64,000 bases of DNA from Arthrobacter sp. ISL-5. GTDB lineage: Bacteria > Actinomycetota > Actinomycetes > Actinomycetales > Micrococcaceae. The translations under genes and the position numbers were made by a program. The notes beneath the pieces were generated by a model. That model did no database searches and was not told the DNA's origin. It worked only from the letters and a program-made list of their open reading frames with translations. Below, in pieces: positions 57,480-64,000 of this stretch (within the stretch, counting starts at the first letter, position 1; every line of letters starts with the position of its first letter). The stretch is from NCBI RefSeq assembly GCF_018613835.1, contig NZ_JAGGPM010000030.1:1-64000 (forward strand), read 5' to 3'.

Positions 57480-58169
57480 TTACGTCACCACCAATCCCAT
57501 GTGCGCCGCCAGCAGCGGGGCGATGAGGCCGAGCTGGTAGTCGTCGATCACCATGCCGGCCAGGCTGCCGAGGCCGCTAATGGTGCGGAAGTCCGTGCCG
57601 CGGAGGTCGAAGTCCTTCAGCCTGGCTCCGCTCAGGTCCAGGCTTCCGATGGTGCAGTTCTTCAGCACGACCCGGGCAGCGGTGGCCGAACCCAGGTCCA
57701 GTTCGTTGATGATGCAGTCGCTGATCAGGACGTCCGCCAAGCGGGAGCCGCGCAGGTTCAGGTAGTCCAGCTTGCCGCCGTCGATCTTCACGAACTGCCA
57801 GCCGCTCTCATACAGTTCAGCCGAGCCCCAGCGGGGATTGCTGAACTCGACGTCATGCAGGGTGGACCGGGCCGCCCTGAGGACCGGGGCGTACGCCTCA
57901 TCCACGATGCAGTCGCGGAAACTCGCCCCGCGCAGCTGCGCCTCATTGAAGGAAACCCCGGCGAATTCGCACTCCGCAAAGACAATGCCGCTCAGCTCCA
58001 AGCCGTCGGCGTCCGCCCTGCTGTACCGCACGCCGTCGTACCTCTCCCCACGCCGGAAATCCGGCGCGTCGTCAACGCGCAGCCCGTCCAGCCGGACAGC
58101 CGCGAGCCGCGGGGGCGTGACCTTCAACGCCTTGCCGAGCGCGGGTTTTCCCGCCGGCCGCCCCGCCAC
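57480..58169 (-). CDS. Pentapeptide-repeat protein
   Basis: 229 residues. Repeats of the A(D/N)LxX type run through the whole chain: LSGIVFAECEFAGVSFNEAQ, LRGASFRDCIVDEAY, LDYLNLRGSRLADVLISDCI and LKDFDLRGTDFRTISGLGSL. The fold is a right-handed square helix. Some such proteins (MfpA, Qnr) mimic DNA and protect gyrase; most have no known role, and the charged surface here is not specific enough. It overlaps the SRPBCC gene by 1 nt and is co-transcribed with it. Confidence 0.88.
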   Translation of the reverse strand: MAGRPAGKPALGKALKVTPPRLAAVRLDGLRVDDAPDFRRGERYDGVRYSRADADGLELSGIVFAECEFAGVSFNEAQLRGASFRDCIVDEAYAPVLRAARSTLHDVEFSNPRWGSAELYESGWQFVKIDGGKLDYLNLRGSRLADVLISDCIINELDLGSATAARVVLKNCTIGSLDLSGARLKDFDLRGTDFRTISGLGSLAGMVIDDYQLGLIAPLLAAHMGLVVT

Positions 58170-58627
58170 TACAGCGACTCTGCTTTTGCTGCGATCTCGG
58201 CGAGGTCCTTCGCGAGCGCCTTCCGCGTGATGCTCATGCCGATCCGGCCGAAGAGCGCCATCATGATCCTACTGAGGGCCGCGGGCCGAAGCACCTCCGC
58301 GCCGAAGGTCAGGGTGAGGTCAGTCCCGGCGTCGCGCTCCGCCAACGTGAACCGGGACGTGTAGTCGGCTCCGCCCTGCAGAGCCTTGACCGTGGTGCTG
58401 CGCGGCGGGTCGGCCTGCGACACCCACATTTCCACCGTTTCGCGCCGGCCCATCATGGACCGGGTTTCCTTCCAGCGGGTGCCTTCGCCGTACGGGCCCT
58501 CGCTGACCATCTGGATGGATTCGACGCCCGAAAGGGTGGCCGCCGAACCCGGGATGTCCGAAATCACCGCCCAGACCTTCTCCGGGCTTGCGTTTACGTG
58601 CTGAGTCAGGCTGGTGCTGTGATCCAT
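58169..58627 (-). CDS. SRPBCC (START-like) family protein
   Basis: 152 residues: SLTQHVNASPEKVWAVISDI at the start, GEGTRWKETRSMMGRRETVE, TVKALQGGADYTSRFTLAER and a final amphipathic helix (ITRKALAKDLAEIAAKAESL). This is the helix-grip fold of polyketide cyclases and lipid-binding START proteins. It probably binds a hydrophobic ligand. It is the first of two overlapping genes with the pentapeptide-repeat protein. No regulator is adjacent. Confidence 0.85.
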   Translation of the reverse strand: MDHSTSLTQHVNASPEKVWAVISDIPGSAATLSGVESIQMVSEGPYGEGTRWKETRSMMGRRETVEMWVSQADPPRSTTVKALQGGADYTSRFTLAERDAGTDLTLTFGAEVLRPAALSRIMMALFGRIGMSITRKALAKDLAEIAAKAESL

Positions 58628-58802
58628 GCTCCGAGCCTAGTGCCGGGGACCGACATTGAGCACGCGCCGGCAGCCATCACCCCAGCACGCGCCGGCGGCC
58701 GCCCCCTTCCCGCCAGCCCCCCGTCTTGAATTAGTAAGCATGCTTTGTGTTAGGCTGAAACGGCTTTGTCAGATCAACCGGCAACGGAAGGTGGTTCCCA
58801 CC

Positions 58803-58979
58803 ATGGGCATCGGAGACAAGATTCAGAACGCCGCTGAGGACTTCGGCGGCAAGGCGAAGGAAGCCGCCGGCAACGCCACGGACAATGACCGCCTGAGGGC
58901 AGAGGGCCAGAAGGACCAGGTTGTTGCGGACGCCAAGAAGGTCGGCGAAGACGTCAAAGACGAGTTCAAGAAGGACTAG
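58803..58979 (+). CDS. CsbD-family stress protein
   Basis: 58 residues: MGIGDKIQNAAEDFGGKAKE, AAGNATDNDRLRAEGQKDQV and DVKDEFKKD. It is highly charged, helical and Gly-poor, matching CsbD, which in Bacillus subtilis is induced by SigB. Function is unknown but linked to general stress. AAGG precedes the ATG at a suitable distance. A strong terminator follows. Confidence 0.93.
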   Translation: MGIGDKIQNAAEDFGGKAKEAAGNATDNDRLRAEGQKDQVVADAKKVGEDVKDEFKKD

Positions 58980-59019
58980 CTTCCCCCAGACAAATGGTCC
59001 TCACGGACCTGCATACGCG

Positions 59020-59057
59020 ACGACGGCGGACTCTCCTTGGGGGGAGCCCGCCGTCGT
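59020..59057 (+). terminator. Terminator after csbD
   Basis: ACGACGGCGG and CCGCCGTCGT pair, with inner ACTCTCC/GGGGAGC, and TGTTT follows. It starts about 40 nt after the csbD stop codon. Confidence 0.78.
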
Positions 59058-59094
59058 TGTTTGCGCCTGCAAGATTTGCGCCTGCCAGACTATG

Positions 59095-59158
59095 CCATCG
59101 GCTGCTCCGTAAGTGCCCTTCTGAGCGCCCAGAAGGGCACTTACGGAGCAACCGATGG
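59095..59158. repeat. 64-bp palindromic repeat, family B copy 2
   Basis: CCATCGGCTGCTCCGTAAGT and its complement, with one mismatch, form about 28-bp arms. The length and the core TGCTCCG.AAGTGCC equal the copy at 28034. It lies between the csbD and permease terminators. Confidence 0.9.
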
Positions 59159-59165
59159 GGAGAAC

Positions 59166-59210
59166 GGCGGCGGCGGCGGCCACCTTGGGAAGGTGACCGC
59201 CGCCGTCGCC
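59166..59210 (-). terminator. Terminator after the amino-acid permease gene
   Basis: GGCGGCGGCGGCCACCTT and AAGGTGACCGCCGCCGTCGC form a GC-rich stem with a 3-nt loop, 22 nt beyond the permease stop on the minus strand. Confidence 0.65.
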
Positions 59211-59231
59211 GTACTGCTTAGGTGAAACGTA

Positions 59232-60692
59232 CTAGCTGAAGAGCTCGCTCTTCGGTTCGTTGTTCCGGACCTTCTGCCAGCCGAGCCACAGCACCAGGGC
59301 GAAGAACGGGATGGTGGCCAGGGTCCAGAGGCCGAGGTGGAAGACCTCGCCGGTCTTGCTGGTCATGGTGTCGAAGCCGATCAGCACCGTGATGGCCAGC
59401 AGGGCCACCAAGCCGGCCCAGCTGCTCCAGGTTCCGCCCGGCGCGGGCAGGGAGGAGACCTTGCCCTTCTTCTTGCGCAGCGCGATCTGGCTGGCGAAGA
59501 TGGCGCCCCAGGTGAAGATCACGCCGATCGATGCGGAGTTGAGGGCGAGGTCGAAGGCGTGCGAGCCGCCAAGCCAGATGTTCAGCAGGATGCCGACGAG
59601 GTACACGGCGCCGATGGCCAGGATGGCGGCGTACGGCACGTGGCTCTTGGACATCCGGGTCAGCCACTCCGGAGCATGTCCGTTGTTGGCCATGGTGCGG
59701 AAGATCCGGCCGATCGAGTACAGGCCCGAGTTGCAGGAGGACAGGGCGGCGGTGATGACGATCATGTTCATGACGTCGCCCATCCAGCCGAGGCCCATCT
59801 GGCCGAACACGGTGACGAACGGCGAGGTGCCGGCCACGTACTGGTCCGACGGCAGCAGCATGGCCAGGAGGGTCACGGAACCGACGTAGAACACCACGAT
59901 GCGGAAGACGACTGCGCGGATCGCCTTGGGCACTTCCTTGGCCGGATCCTGCATTTCGCCGGCCGTGATGCCGACGAGCTCAATACCGTTGTAGGCGAAG
60001 ATCACGGCATTCAGGACCAGGATCATGACAAGCGCACCCTTGGGGAACATTCCACCTTCGGCTGCGAAGAGGTTGCTGACCGAAGCGTTGCCGTCGCCCA
60101 CCTGGGCGTTGGTGACCACCATGAAGGTGCCCACGGCCAGGAAGATCACAATGGCGCCGACCTTGAGGCAGGAGGCCCAGAATTCGAATTCCCCGAACGC
60201 CTTGACGCTCAGGAGGTTGACGCCCACGAGCAGCAGCAGCGCCGCGATGGCGGACAGTTCAACAGGCACGTTGGGGAAGAAGAACTGGAAGTACAGTCCG
60301 ATCGCGATGAGCTCGGCGATGCCGGTCATGGCCCAGTTGATGAAGTACATCCAGCCGGACAGGTACGCGCCCTTCTTGCCGAACATTTCGCCGGCATAGC
60401 TAACGAAGGAACCCGACGTCTGGCGGTACATGATGAGCTCGCCCAGGGCGCGCATCAGCAGGTAAGCGATGACGCCGGCAATGGCGTAGGAGAAGATCAG
60501 CGCGGGGCCCGTGGAGGCCAGGCGTCCGCCGGCACCCATGAAGAGGCCGACGCCGATGGCGCCGCCCATGGCGATCATGGTGACCTGGCGGCCGCTCAGG
60601 GACTTCTTGTAGCCCTCGGCGCTGAGGGTCGAGTCGACGGCGATGGATGGTGCCGTCGGGCTCTTAAGTTCTGTAGGGGTACTTTGAGGCAC
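59232..60692 (-). CDS. Amino-acid permease (APC superfamily, AAT type)
   Basis: 486 residues with twelve hydrophobic helices. SLSGRQVTMIAMGGAIGVGL and FMGAGGRLASTGPALIFSYA (the GxG helix I), RALGELIMYRQTSGSFVSYA, NGIELVGITAGEMQDPAKEV and SSCNSGLYSIGRIFRTMANN match the GabP/AnsP/CycA group, which imports amino acids with protons. The specific substrate (for example gamma-aminobutyrate, asparagine or D-alanine) cannot be assigned. It is a single gene on the minus strand with its own terminator. Confidence 0.9.
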   Translation of the reverse strand: MPQSTPTELKSPTAPSIAVDSTLSAEGYKKSLSGRQVTMIAMGGAIGVGLFMGAGGRLASTGPALIFSYAIAGVIAYLLMRALGELIMYRQTSGSFVSYAGEMFGKKGAYLSGWMYFINWAMTGIAELIAIGLYFQFFFPNVPVELSAIAALLLLVGVNLLSVKAFGEFEFWASCLKVGAIVIFLAVGTFMVVTNAQVGDGNASVSNLFAAEGGMFPKGALVMILVLNAVIFAYNGIELVGITAGEMQDPAKEVPKAIRAVVFRIVVFYVGSVTLLAMLLPSDQYVAGTSPFVTVFGQMGLGWMGDVMNMIVITAALSSCNSGLYSIGRIFRTMANNGHAPEWLTRMSKSHVPYAAILAIGAVYLVGILLNIWLGGSHAFDLALNSASIGVIFTWGAIFASQIALRKKKGKVSSLPAPGGTWSSWAGLVALLAITVLIGFDTMTSKTGEVFHLGLWTLATIPFFALVLWLGWQKVRNNEPKSELFS

Positions 60693-61067
60693 AGCTGTTC
60701 CTTGTAGGTCGGGGGGATGCCGTAGGTGGGCAATGCCGGTTCCGGAACCTGGAGTTTTTGCACAGATAATTCGTGTTCCGGCCCCTCATGAGGACCGTAT
60801 GTGTACAAAAACTCGCGAAGCATCGAAGGTTCGCGCGGCTCATCCATCTTACAAGATCTCCGGAGTGCTCCGTGACGCGGGCAACATTTCCGGCCCGGGG
60901 CGGAACCGCACACACTGCAGAAACAAAGTAATTCGAATGGAAAAAACACTCCTGTGAGGGCCGGATTGCGGCTACCCTGAGCACCATGGACGGGGATGCG
61001 TTCCCGGCCATGGCGTCCGCACCGTCTCATGCGGGTGTCGGCACTCGCGCCATTTTCAGGGGGGACT
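60693..61067. other. Intergenic region upstream of permease and lipoprotein genes
   Basis: This 375-bp gap separates divergent genes. Frames in it have no ribosome site and an ordinary GC pattern, so no gene is called. CTGGAGTTTTTGCACAG and GTACAAAAACTC carry short inverted AT-rich parts that could lie in a promoter; nothing firmer is visible. Confidence 0.4.
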
Positions 61068-61535
61068 ATGAGAAAGAGAGCACTACTGCTGCCAGCTGCT
61101 TTGCTGCTGGCAGTTGCGGGGTGTTCAGGCGGCGGCTCCGGCCCCGCCGGACCGAGCCCCAGCGTTTCACCACCATCAACCACGACGGCGGCCCAGACGC
61201 CGTCAGTATCCTCACCACCCACCACTGCCCCCTCCCTGCCCACCGACGTGTCCACATCGCTTAACGCGATCGACGCCCTGCAGGAGCACACCTGTGTGGC
61301 CGGCCCGGACGGATCGTGGACGTTCAAGGGAACCCTGGTGAACTCTTCGGACAAGGCAAAGACCTACACGGTGGCCCTCGCGGTGACCGTCGGCGCCGCA
61401 GTCCAGGGCCACGCGCTGATTACGGAAACGGTCCAGGCAGGGAAATCGGCTGAGGTCTCTGCTGAGAACTTCGCCAAAACCACGGGCCAACAGGGCACGT
61501 GCGAACCGGTTGTCTCGGTGGAGGACGCTTCGTGA
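61068..61535 (+). CDS. Secreted lipoprotein, function unknown
   Basis: 155 residues. The signal ends in LAVAGC, a lipobox, followed by a Gly, Ser, Pro and Thr-rich linker (SPSVSPPSTTTAAQTPSVSS). The C-terminal 80 residues form a small beta domain with CVAGPDGSWTFKGTLVNSSD and one Cys pair (CVAG and TCEPV), reminiscent of FxLYD-like domains, which I cannot confirm. AGGGGGG precedes the ATG at 61068. Its last codon overlaps the LGFP gene start (GTGA), so both act in the same envelope unit. Confidence 0.82.
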   Translation: MRKRALLLPAALLLAVAGCSGGGSGPAGPSPSVSPPSTTTAAQTPSVSSPPTTAPSLPTDVSTSLNAIDALQEHTCVAGPDGSWTFKGTLVNSSDKAKTYTVALAVTVGAAVQGHALITETVQAGKSAEVSAENFAKTTGQQGTCEPVVSVEDAS

Positions 61536-63436
61536 AAAAAACACTACTTGCGGCTGCCCTGCTCCTGAGCTTCGCGGCCGGATCCTTCGCGCCCTCACCC
61601 GCCCTCGCCGACGACGCCGCTCCGTCAACGCCGCCGGCCCAGTCTGCGGACACCGGAAGCACTGACCCGGGGAGCCTGCCAGCAACGGACGAAGCCACTC
61701 CGCAGCCCGACACCCCGCCAGCCCCTGCCGAGACGCCCGGAGCAGGGGAATCGCTGGGCACCCAACTGACCGATCCAAGCACCGACCCCGTGCCCGAGCC
61801 CGACCCGGCACCTGAGCCTGACCCGGCGCCCGAGTTCGTCACGCGTGGCGGCATCGGCGCCAAGTGGCTCGCCCTGGGCGGCGAGGACGGCGTACTCGGT
61901 GCGCCGACGGCCAATGAGCAGTGCTCGGCAGGTTTTTGCGTCCAGGCGTTCACGGGCGGCTCGATCTATTGGACATCCGCGACCGGCGCCCATCCTGTCT
62001 TCCTGGCCACCGGTCGCACCGGACCGCAATGGCATGCGGCCGGGGCGCTTCCCACATTCGGATATCCGATCACCGATGAAACAGTCATCGGCGCCAAATC
62101 CCTGCAGAAGTTCTCCAGCGGAAAAGTGCTGGTCTGGACCGGCACCCAGTTCCTGACTTTCTCCACGAGGACCGGCATCGGCACCCGCTGGGCGGCGTCC
62201 GGGGCCGAAACCGTGCTGGGCCTGCCGTTGGCTGCTGAAGTCTGCGGGCTGAGGAACGGCGGCTGTTCGCAGGCCTTCGAGAGCGGAGCCATCTTCTGGT
62301 CACCGCAGACCGGAGCGCAAGTGGTCCGCGGCGGCATCGCCGGACGCTGGCGCGCCGCAGGAGCCCAGAATGGCGTCCTGGCCTACCCCACCGCCGGCGA
62401 GGTCTGTGGCCAGGTCGCCGGAGGCTGCAGCCAGAGATTCCAGGGCGGATCGATCTACTGGTCTCCCGCAACGGGACCTTGGATCACCCGGGCCGGCATC
62501 GGCAGCCGCTACGCCGCCTCCGGGGCAAACCGCGGTTCCCTCGGGTACCCCATGGCCAACGAGGCCTGCGGCCAGCCGGCCAGCGGCTGCCTCCAGCGAT
62601 TCCAGGGCGGAACAATCCACTGGTCCCCTGCGACCAGCGCCTGGATTGTCCGGGGCGGAATCGGCAGCAAGTTCTATGCCAGCGGTGGTGTCGGCGGAAC
62701 ACTCGGCTATCCCACGGCCAACGAGAGGTGCTCGGCTGGACAGTGCATCCAGTCGTTCCAGCGCGGCTTCATCGGCTGGACGTCAGCGGCAGGCACCCGG
62801 ATATATGCCATAACCGACTGCCAGAAACTCAACAACGGGCGGTCCAAGTACTCCACGTACGGCGCCAACCGGGTCCTCCTCACGTTCACGCAGGGCTACG
62901 GGCTGTCCTACGCCACCAACCTCTACTGCGTCCGGATCGCAGGCACTTACGTCCCGGACTGGAAGACCGACGGCTACGTGGGCGCGTCCGGGTTCAAGCC
63001 GCCGGGCGTCGCGTCCGGGCCAACCCGCAACCTGTACTCACCCACCGGTTCGTACTCGGTCACCGAAGCCTTCGGCTTGGGCAACCCGGGAACAAAGCTC
63101 GCCTACCGCACGCTGAACCCGCGCTCCCGCTGGGGCGGAAACCCCTGGACCGCGACGTACAACAAGTACTTCGAGTCCTCCTCGTGGGTGGGCTGGGACG
63201 AAAACATGTGGTACTTCGCCACCCGCTCAACCCATGACTACCGCCAGGGCGTGGTGGTTAACTACAACCGCCCCAATATTGTCCAGGACGCCGGCTTCGC
63301 CATCTTCCTGCACATGAACAAGGTCCCGACGGCGGGATGCATCTCGCTGGACGACTGGGCAGTTGTTGACTACATCAGGAAGTCGACACCCGGCGACCGG
63401 ATCATCATGGGAACCTACGGCGACCTCTTCCGGTAA
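61532..63436 (+). CDS. Secreted LGFP-repeat protein with L,D-transpeptidase-like C-terminus
   Basis: 634 residues. A signal peptide (LLAAALLLSFAAGSFAPSPA, cut near ALA-D) and a Pro/Asp-rich stalk (PEPDPAPEPDPAPE) precede six LGFP repeats (residues about 105-425) marked by LGAPTANE, LGLPLAAE, LAYPTAGE, LGYPMANE, LGYPTANE and paired Cys. The last 200 residues end in FAIFLHMNKVPTAGCISLDD, with the H-x6-TAGC order of YkuD-type L,D-transpeptidases, followed by IIMGTYGDL. LGFP repeats bind cell-wall polysaccharide in mycolic-acid bacteria and relatives, so the protein may crosslink or remodel peptidoglycan. The start GTG overlaps the lipoprotein stop. The catalytic domain is unusual in its upstream part. 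Confidence 0.85.
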   Translation: MKKTLLAAALLLSFAAGSFAPSPALADDAAPSTPPAQSADTGSTDPGSLPATDEATPQPDTPPAPAETPGAGESLGTQLTDPSTDPVPEPDPAPEPDPAPEFVTRGGIGAKWLALGGEDGVLGAPTANEQCSAGFCVQAFTGGSIYWTSATGAHPVFLATGRTGPQWHAAGALPTFGYPITDETVIGAKSLQKFSSGKVLVWTGTQFLTFSTRTGIGTRWAASGAETVLGLPLAAEVCGLRNGGCSQAFESGAIFWSPQTGAQVVRGGIAGRWRAAGAQNGVLAYPTAGEVCGQVAGGCSQRFQGGSIYWSPATGPWITRAGIGSRYAASGANRGSLGYPMANEACGQPASGCLQRFQGGTIHWSPATSAWIVRGGIGSKFYASGGVGGTLGYPTANERCSAGQCIQSFQRGFIGWTSAAGTRIYAITDCQKLNNGRSKYSTYGANRVLLTFTQGYGLSYATNLYCVRIAGTYVPDWKTDGYVGASGFKPPGVASGPTRNLYSPTGSYSVTEAFGLGNPGTKLAYRTLNPRSRWGGNPWTATYNKYFESSSWVGWDENMWYFATRSTHDYRQGVVVNYNRPNIVQDAGFAIFLHMNKVPTAGCISLDDWAVVDYIRKSTPGDRIIMGTYGDLFR

Positions 63437-63474
63437 TCCCGGACGGTAGGTCCCGCAACAGTAGTTAGGCACTC

Positions 63475-63519
63475 TGACGCCAGGTGCCGGCGGCCGCCAG
63501 CCGCCGGCACCTGGCGTCA
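63475..63519. terminator. Perfect 20-bp hairpin between converging genes
   Basis: TGACGCCAGGTGCCGGCGGC (63475-63494) pairs fully with 63500-63519 around a 5-nt loop. It lies between the LGFP gene and the ABC-F gene, both of which end here. Without a T-run it may act as a bidirectional terminator of actinobacterial type. Confidence 0.8.
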
Positions 63520-63554
63520 GCTGTTTACGGAGTCACGTGTTTACGGAGTGCGCC

Positions 63555-64000
63555 CTATGCCGACACGGGTGCCGGCTCGAGAATGCCGCCCTCCATGGTG
63601 TACCTCAGCCACGTGCCGCGCGGCGGTGCCGCGGCCATTCCTACGGGATGAGCACCGCCCCGCTCCGCCGGCCGGTCCCGGAACCGGCCCTCCCGCGACT
63701 GGTCCTCCCGGGACCGGTCCGCGCAGTCGCTGAACCACTGGCGCAGGGCACGGTCATGGCTGACCATCACCAGTGTTCCGCTGAAACTGGCCAGCGCGGT
63801 CTCCAACTCCTCCACGAGCACGGGCGCCAGGTGGTTGGTGGGTTCATCGAGCAGCATGACATCGTTGTGGCCGAGCAGCAGCCGGGCCAGCGCCAGCCTC
63901 CGCTGCTGCCCGGCGGACAGGCCGCCCACCGGCACATGGAACTCACTGGCGCGGAAGAGCCCCAGGCGCAGCAGCGCCTCGGCATGGTCGTCTATGTTTC
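63555..64000 (-). CDS. ABC-F family ATPase, C-terminal part (cut by window edge)
   Basis: The frame is open from the window edge to a stop at 63555 (148 codons). EALLRLGLFRASEFHVPVGG leads to the signature LSAGQQRRLALARLLLG, Walker B VMLLDEPTNHLAPVLVEELE and the switch His in VMVSHDRALRQWF. This is the second nucleotide-binding domain of ABC-F proteins, which act on ribosomes and include macrolide- and lincosamide-protection factors. A tail of about 45 residues rich in Arg, Ser and Glu follows. The N-terminal half, and so the subfamily, is outside the window. Confidence 0.88.
   Translation of the reverse strand, partial: NIDDHAEALLRLGLFRASEFHVPVGGLSAGQQRRLALARLLLGHNDVMLLDEPTNHLAPVLVEELETALASFSGTLVMVSHDRALRQWFSDCADRSREDQSREGRFRDRPAERGGAHPVGMAAAPPRGTWLRYTMEGGILEPAPVSA

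Noticed and set aside
60733..60957. 75-codon frame upstream of the lipoprotein gene
   Set aside because: No ribosome site, mixed codon use and no family feature; probably chance.

Overview
The window is GC-rich, densely coded DNA from an actinobacterium. The Micrococcaceae (Arthrobacter/Pseudarthrobacter type) fit best. This is an inference from the base composition, a mycothiol-type arsenate reductase, CmtR- and CgArsR-type metal sensors, LGFP repeats, a TetR-controlled phenylacetate (paa) regulon, NnrD and CsbD. No rRNA, tRNA, CRISPR, integrase or intact transposase was seen. Both ends cut through genes: nhaA on the left and an ABC-F ATPase on the right.

0-12 kb is an accessory metal/arsenic region. 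It holds a decayed wax-ester synthase gene beside a universal stress protein, a CmtR-like sensor with a cation-diffusion facilitator, an LCP cell-wall enzyme, and then a large ars cluster. The cluster has three stand-alone arsenate reductases, an ArsR-ArsC fusion, a flavoprotein with a Cys-rich tail, a 19-residue Cys-rich microprotein, an aquaporin, a CgArsR-type repressor and a thioredoxin reductase. No ArsB or Acr3 pump is visible, so arsenite exit is probably through the aquaporin. ArsR boxes of the form ATTGA-N6-TCAAT lie over the arsR and arsC promoters. The far edge carries an arsC remnant between two copies of a 66-bp palindromic repeat, and a third copy sits inside the cluster.

12-28 kb is a mosaic: a secreted LamG-like protein, an FAD monooxygenase, a histidine phosphatase with NnrD, a sugar-type solute-binding lipoprotein, an orphan cytochrome oxidase subunit I, a MarR/VOC/EVE group with twin operators, an S9 oligopeptidase and a methyltransferase. 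28-34 kb is a signalling block: a histidine kinase, two related STAS-like proteins, a TPR protein and a dual GGDEF-EAL protein in a tightly overlapping operon, plus a small secreted peptide. 34.5-38 kb carries ackA-pta.

39-46 kb and 54-57.5 kb are two parts of the phenylacetate pathway (paaI, paaK, paaR, paaZ, a second thioesterase; then paaH-, paaF- and paaJ-like genes). Four similar TetR-type inverted repeats precede these units, which suggests one PaaR regulon. Between the parts lie a FetB-like permease, a beta-helix protein, a sortase-type serine protease with a phosphatase, a GDSL esterase and others. 57.5-64 kb has a pentapeptide-repeat protein, SRPBCC, CsbD, an amino-acid permease, and a lipoprotein followed by an LGFP-repeat protein with an L,D-transpeptidase-like end.

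Two features recur across the window. One is several families of long palindromic intergenic repeats. The other is genes whose -10 hexamer lies 6-7 nt before the start codon, which indicates leaderless mRNAs.
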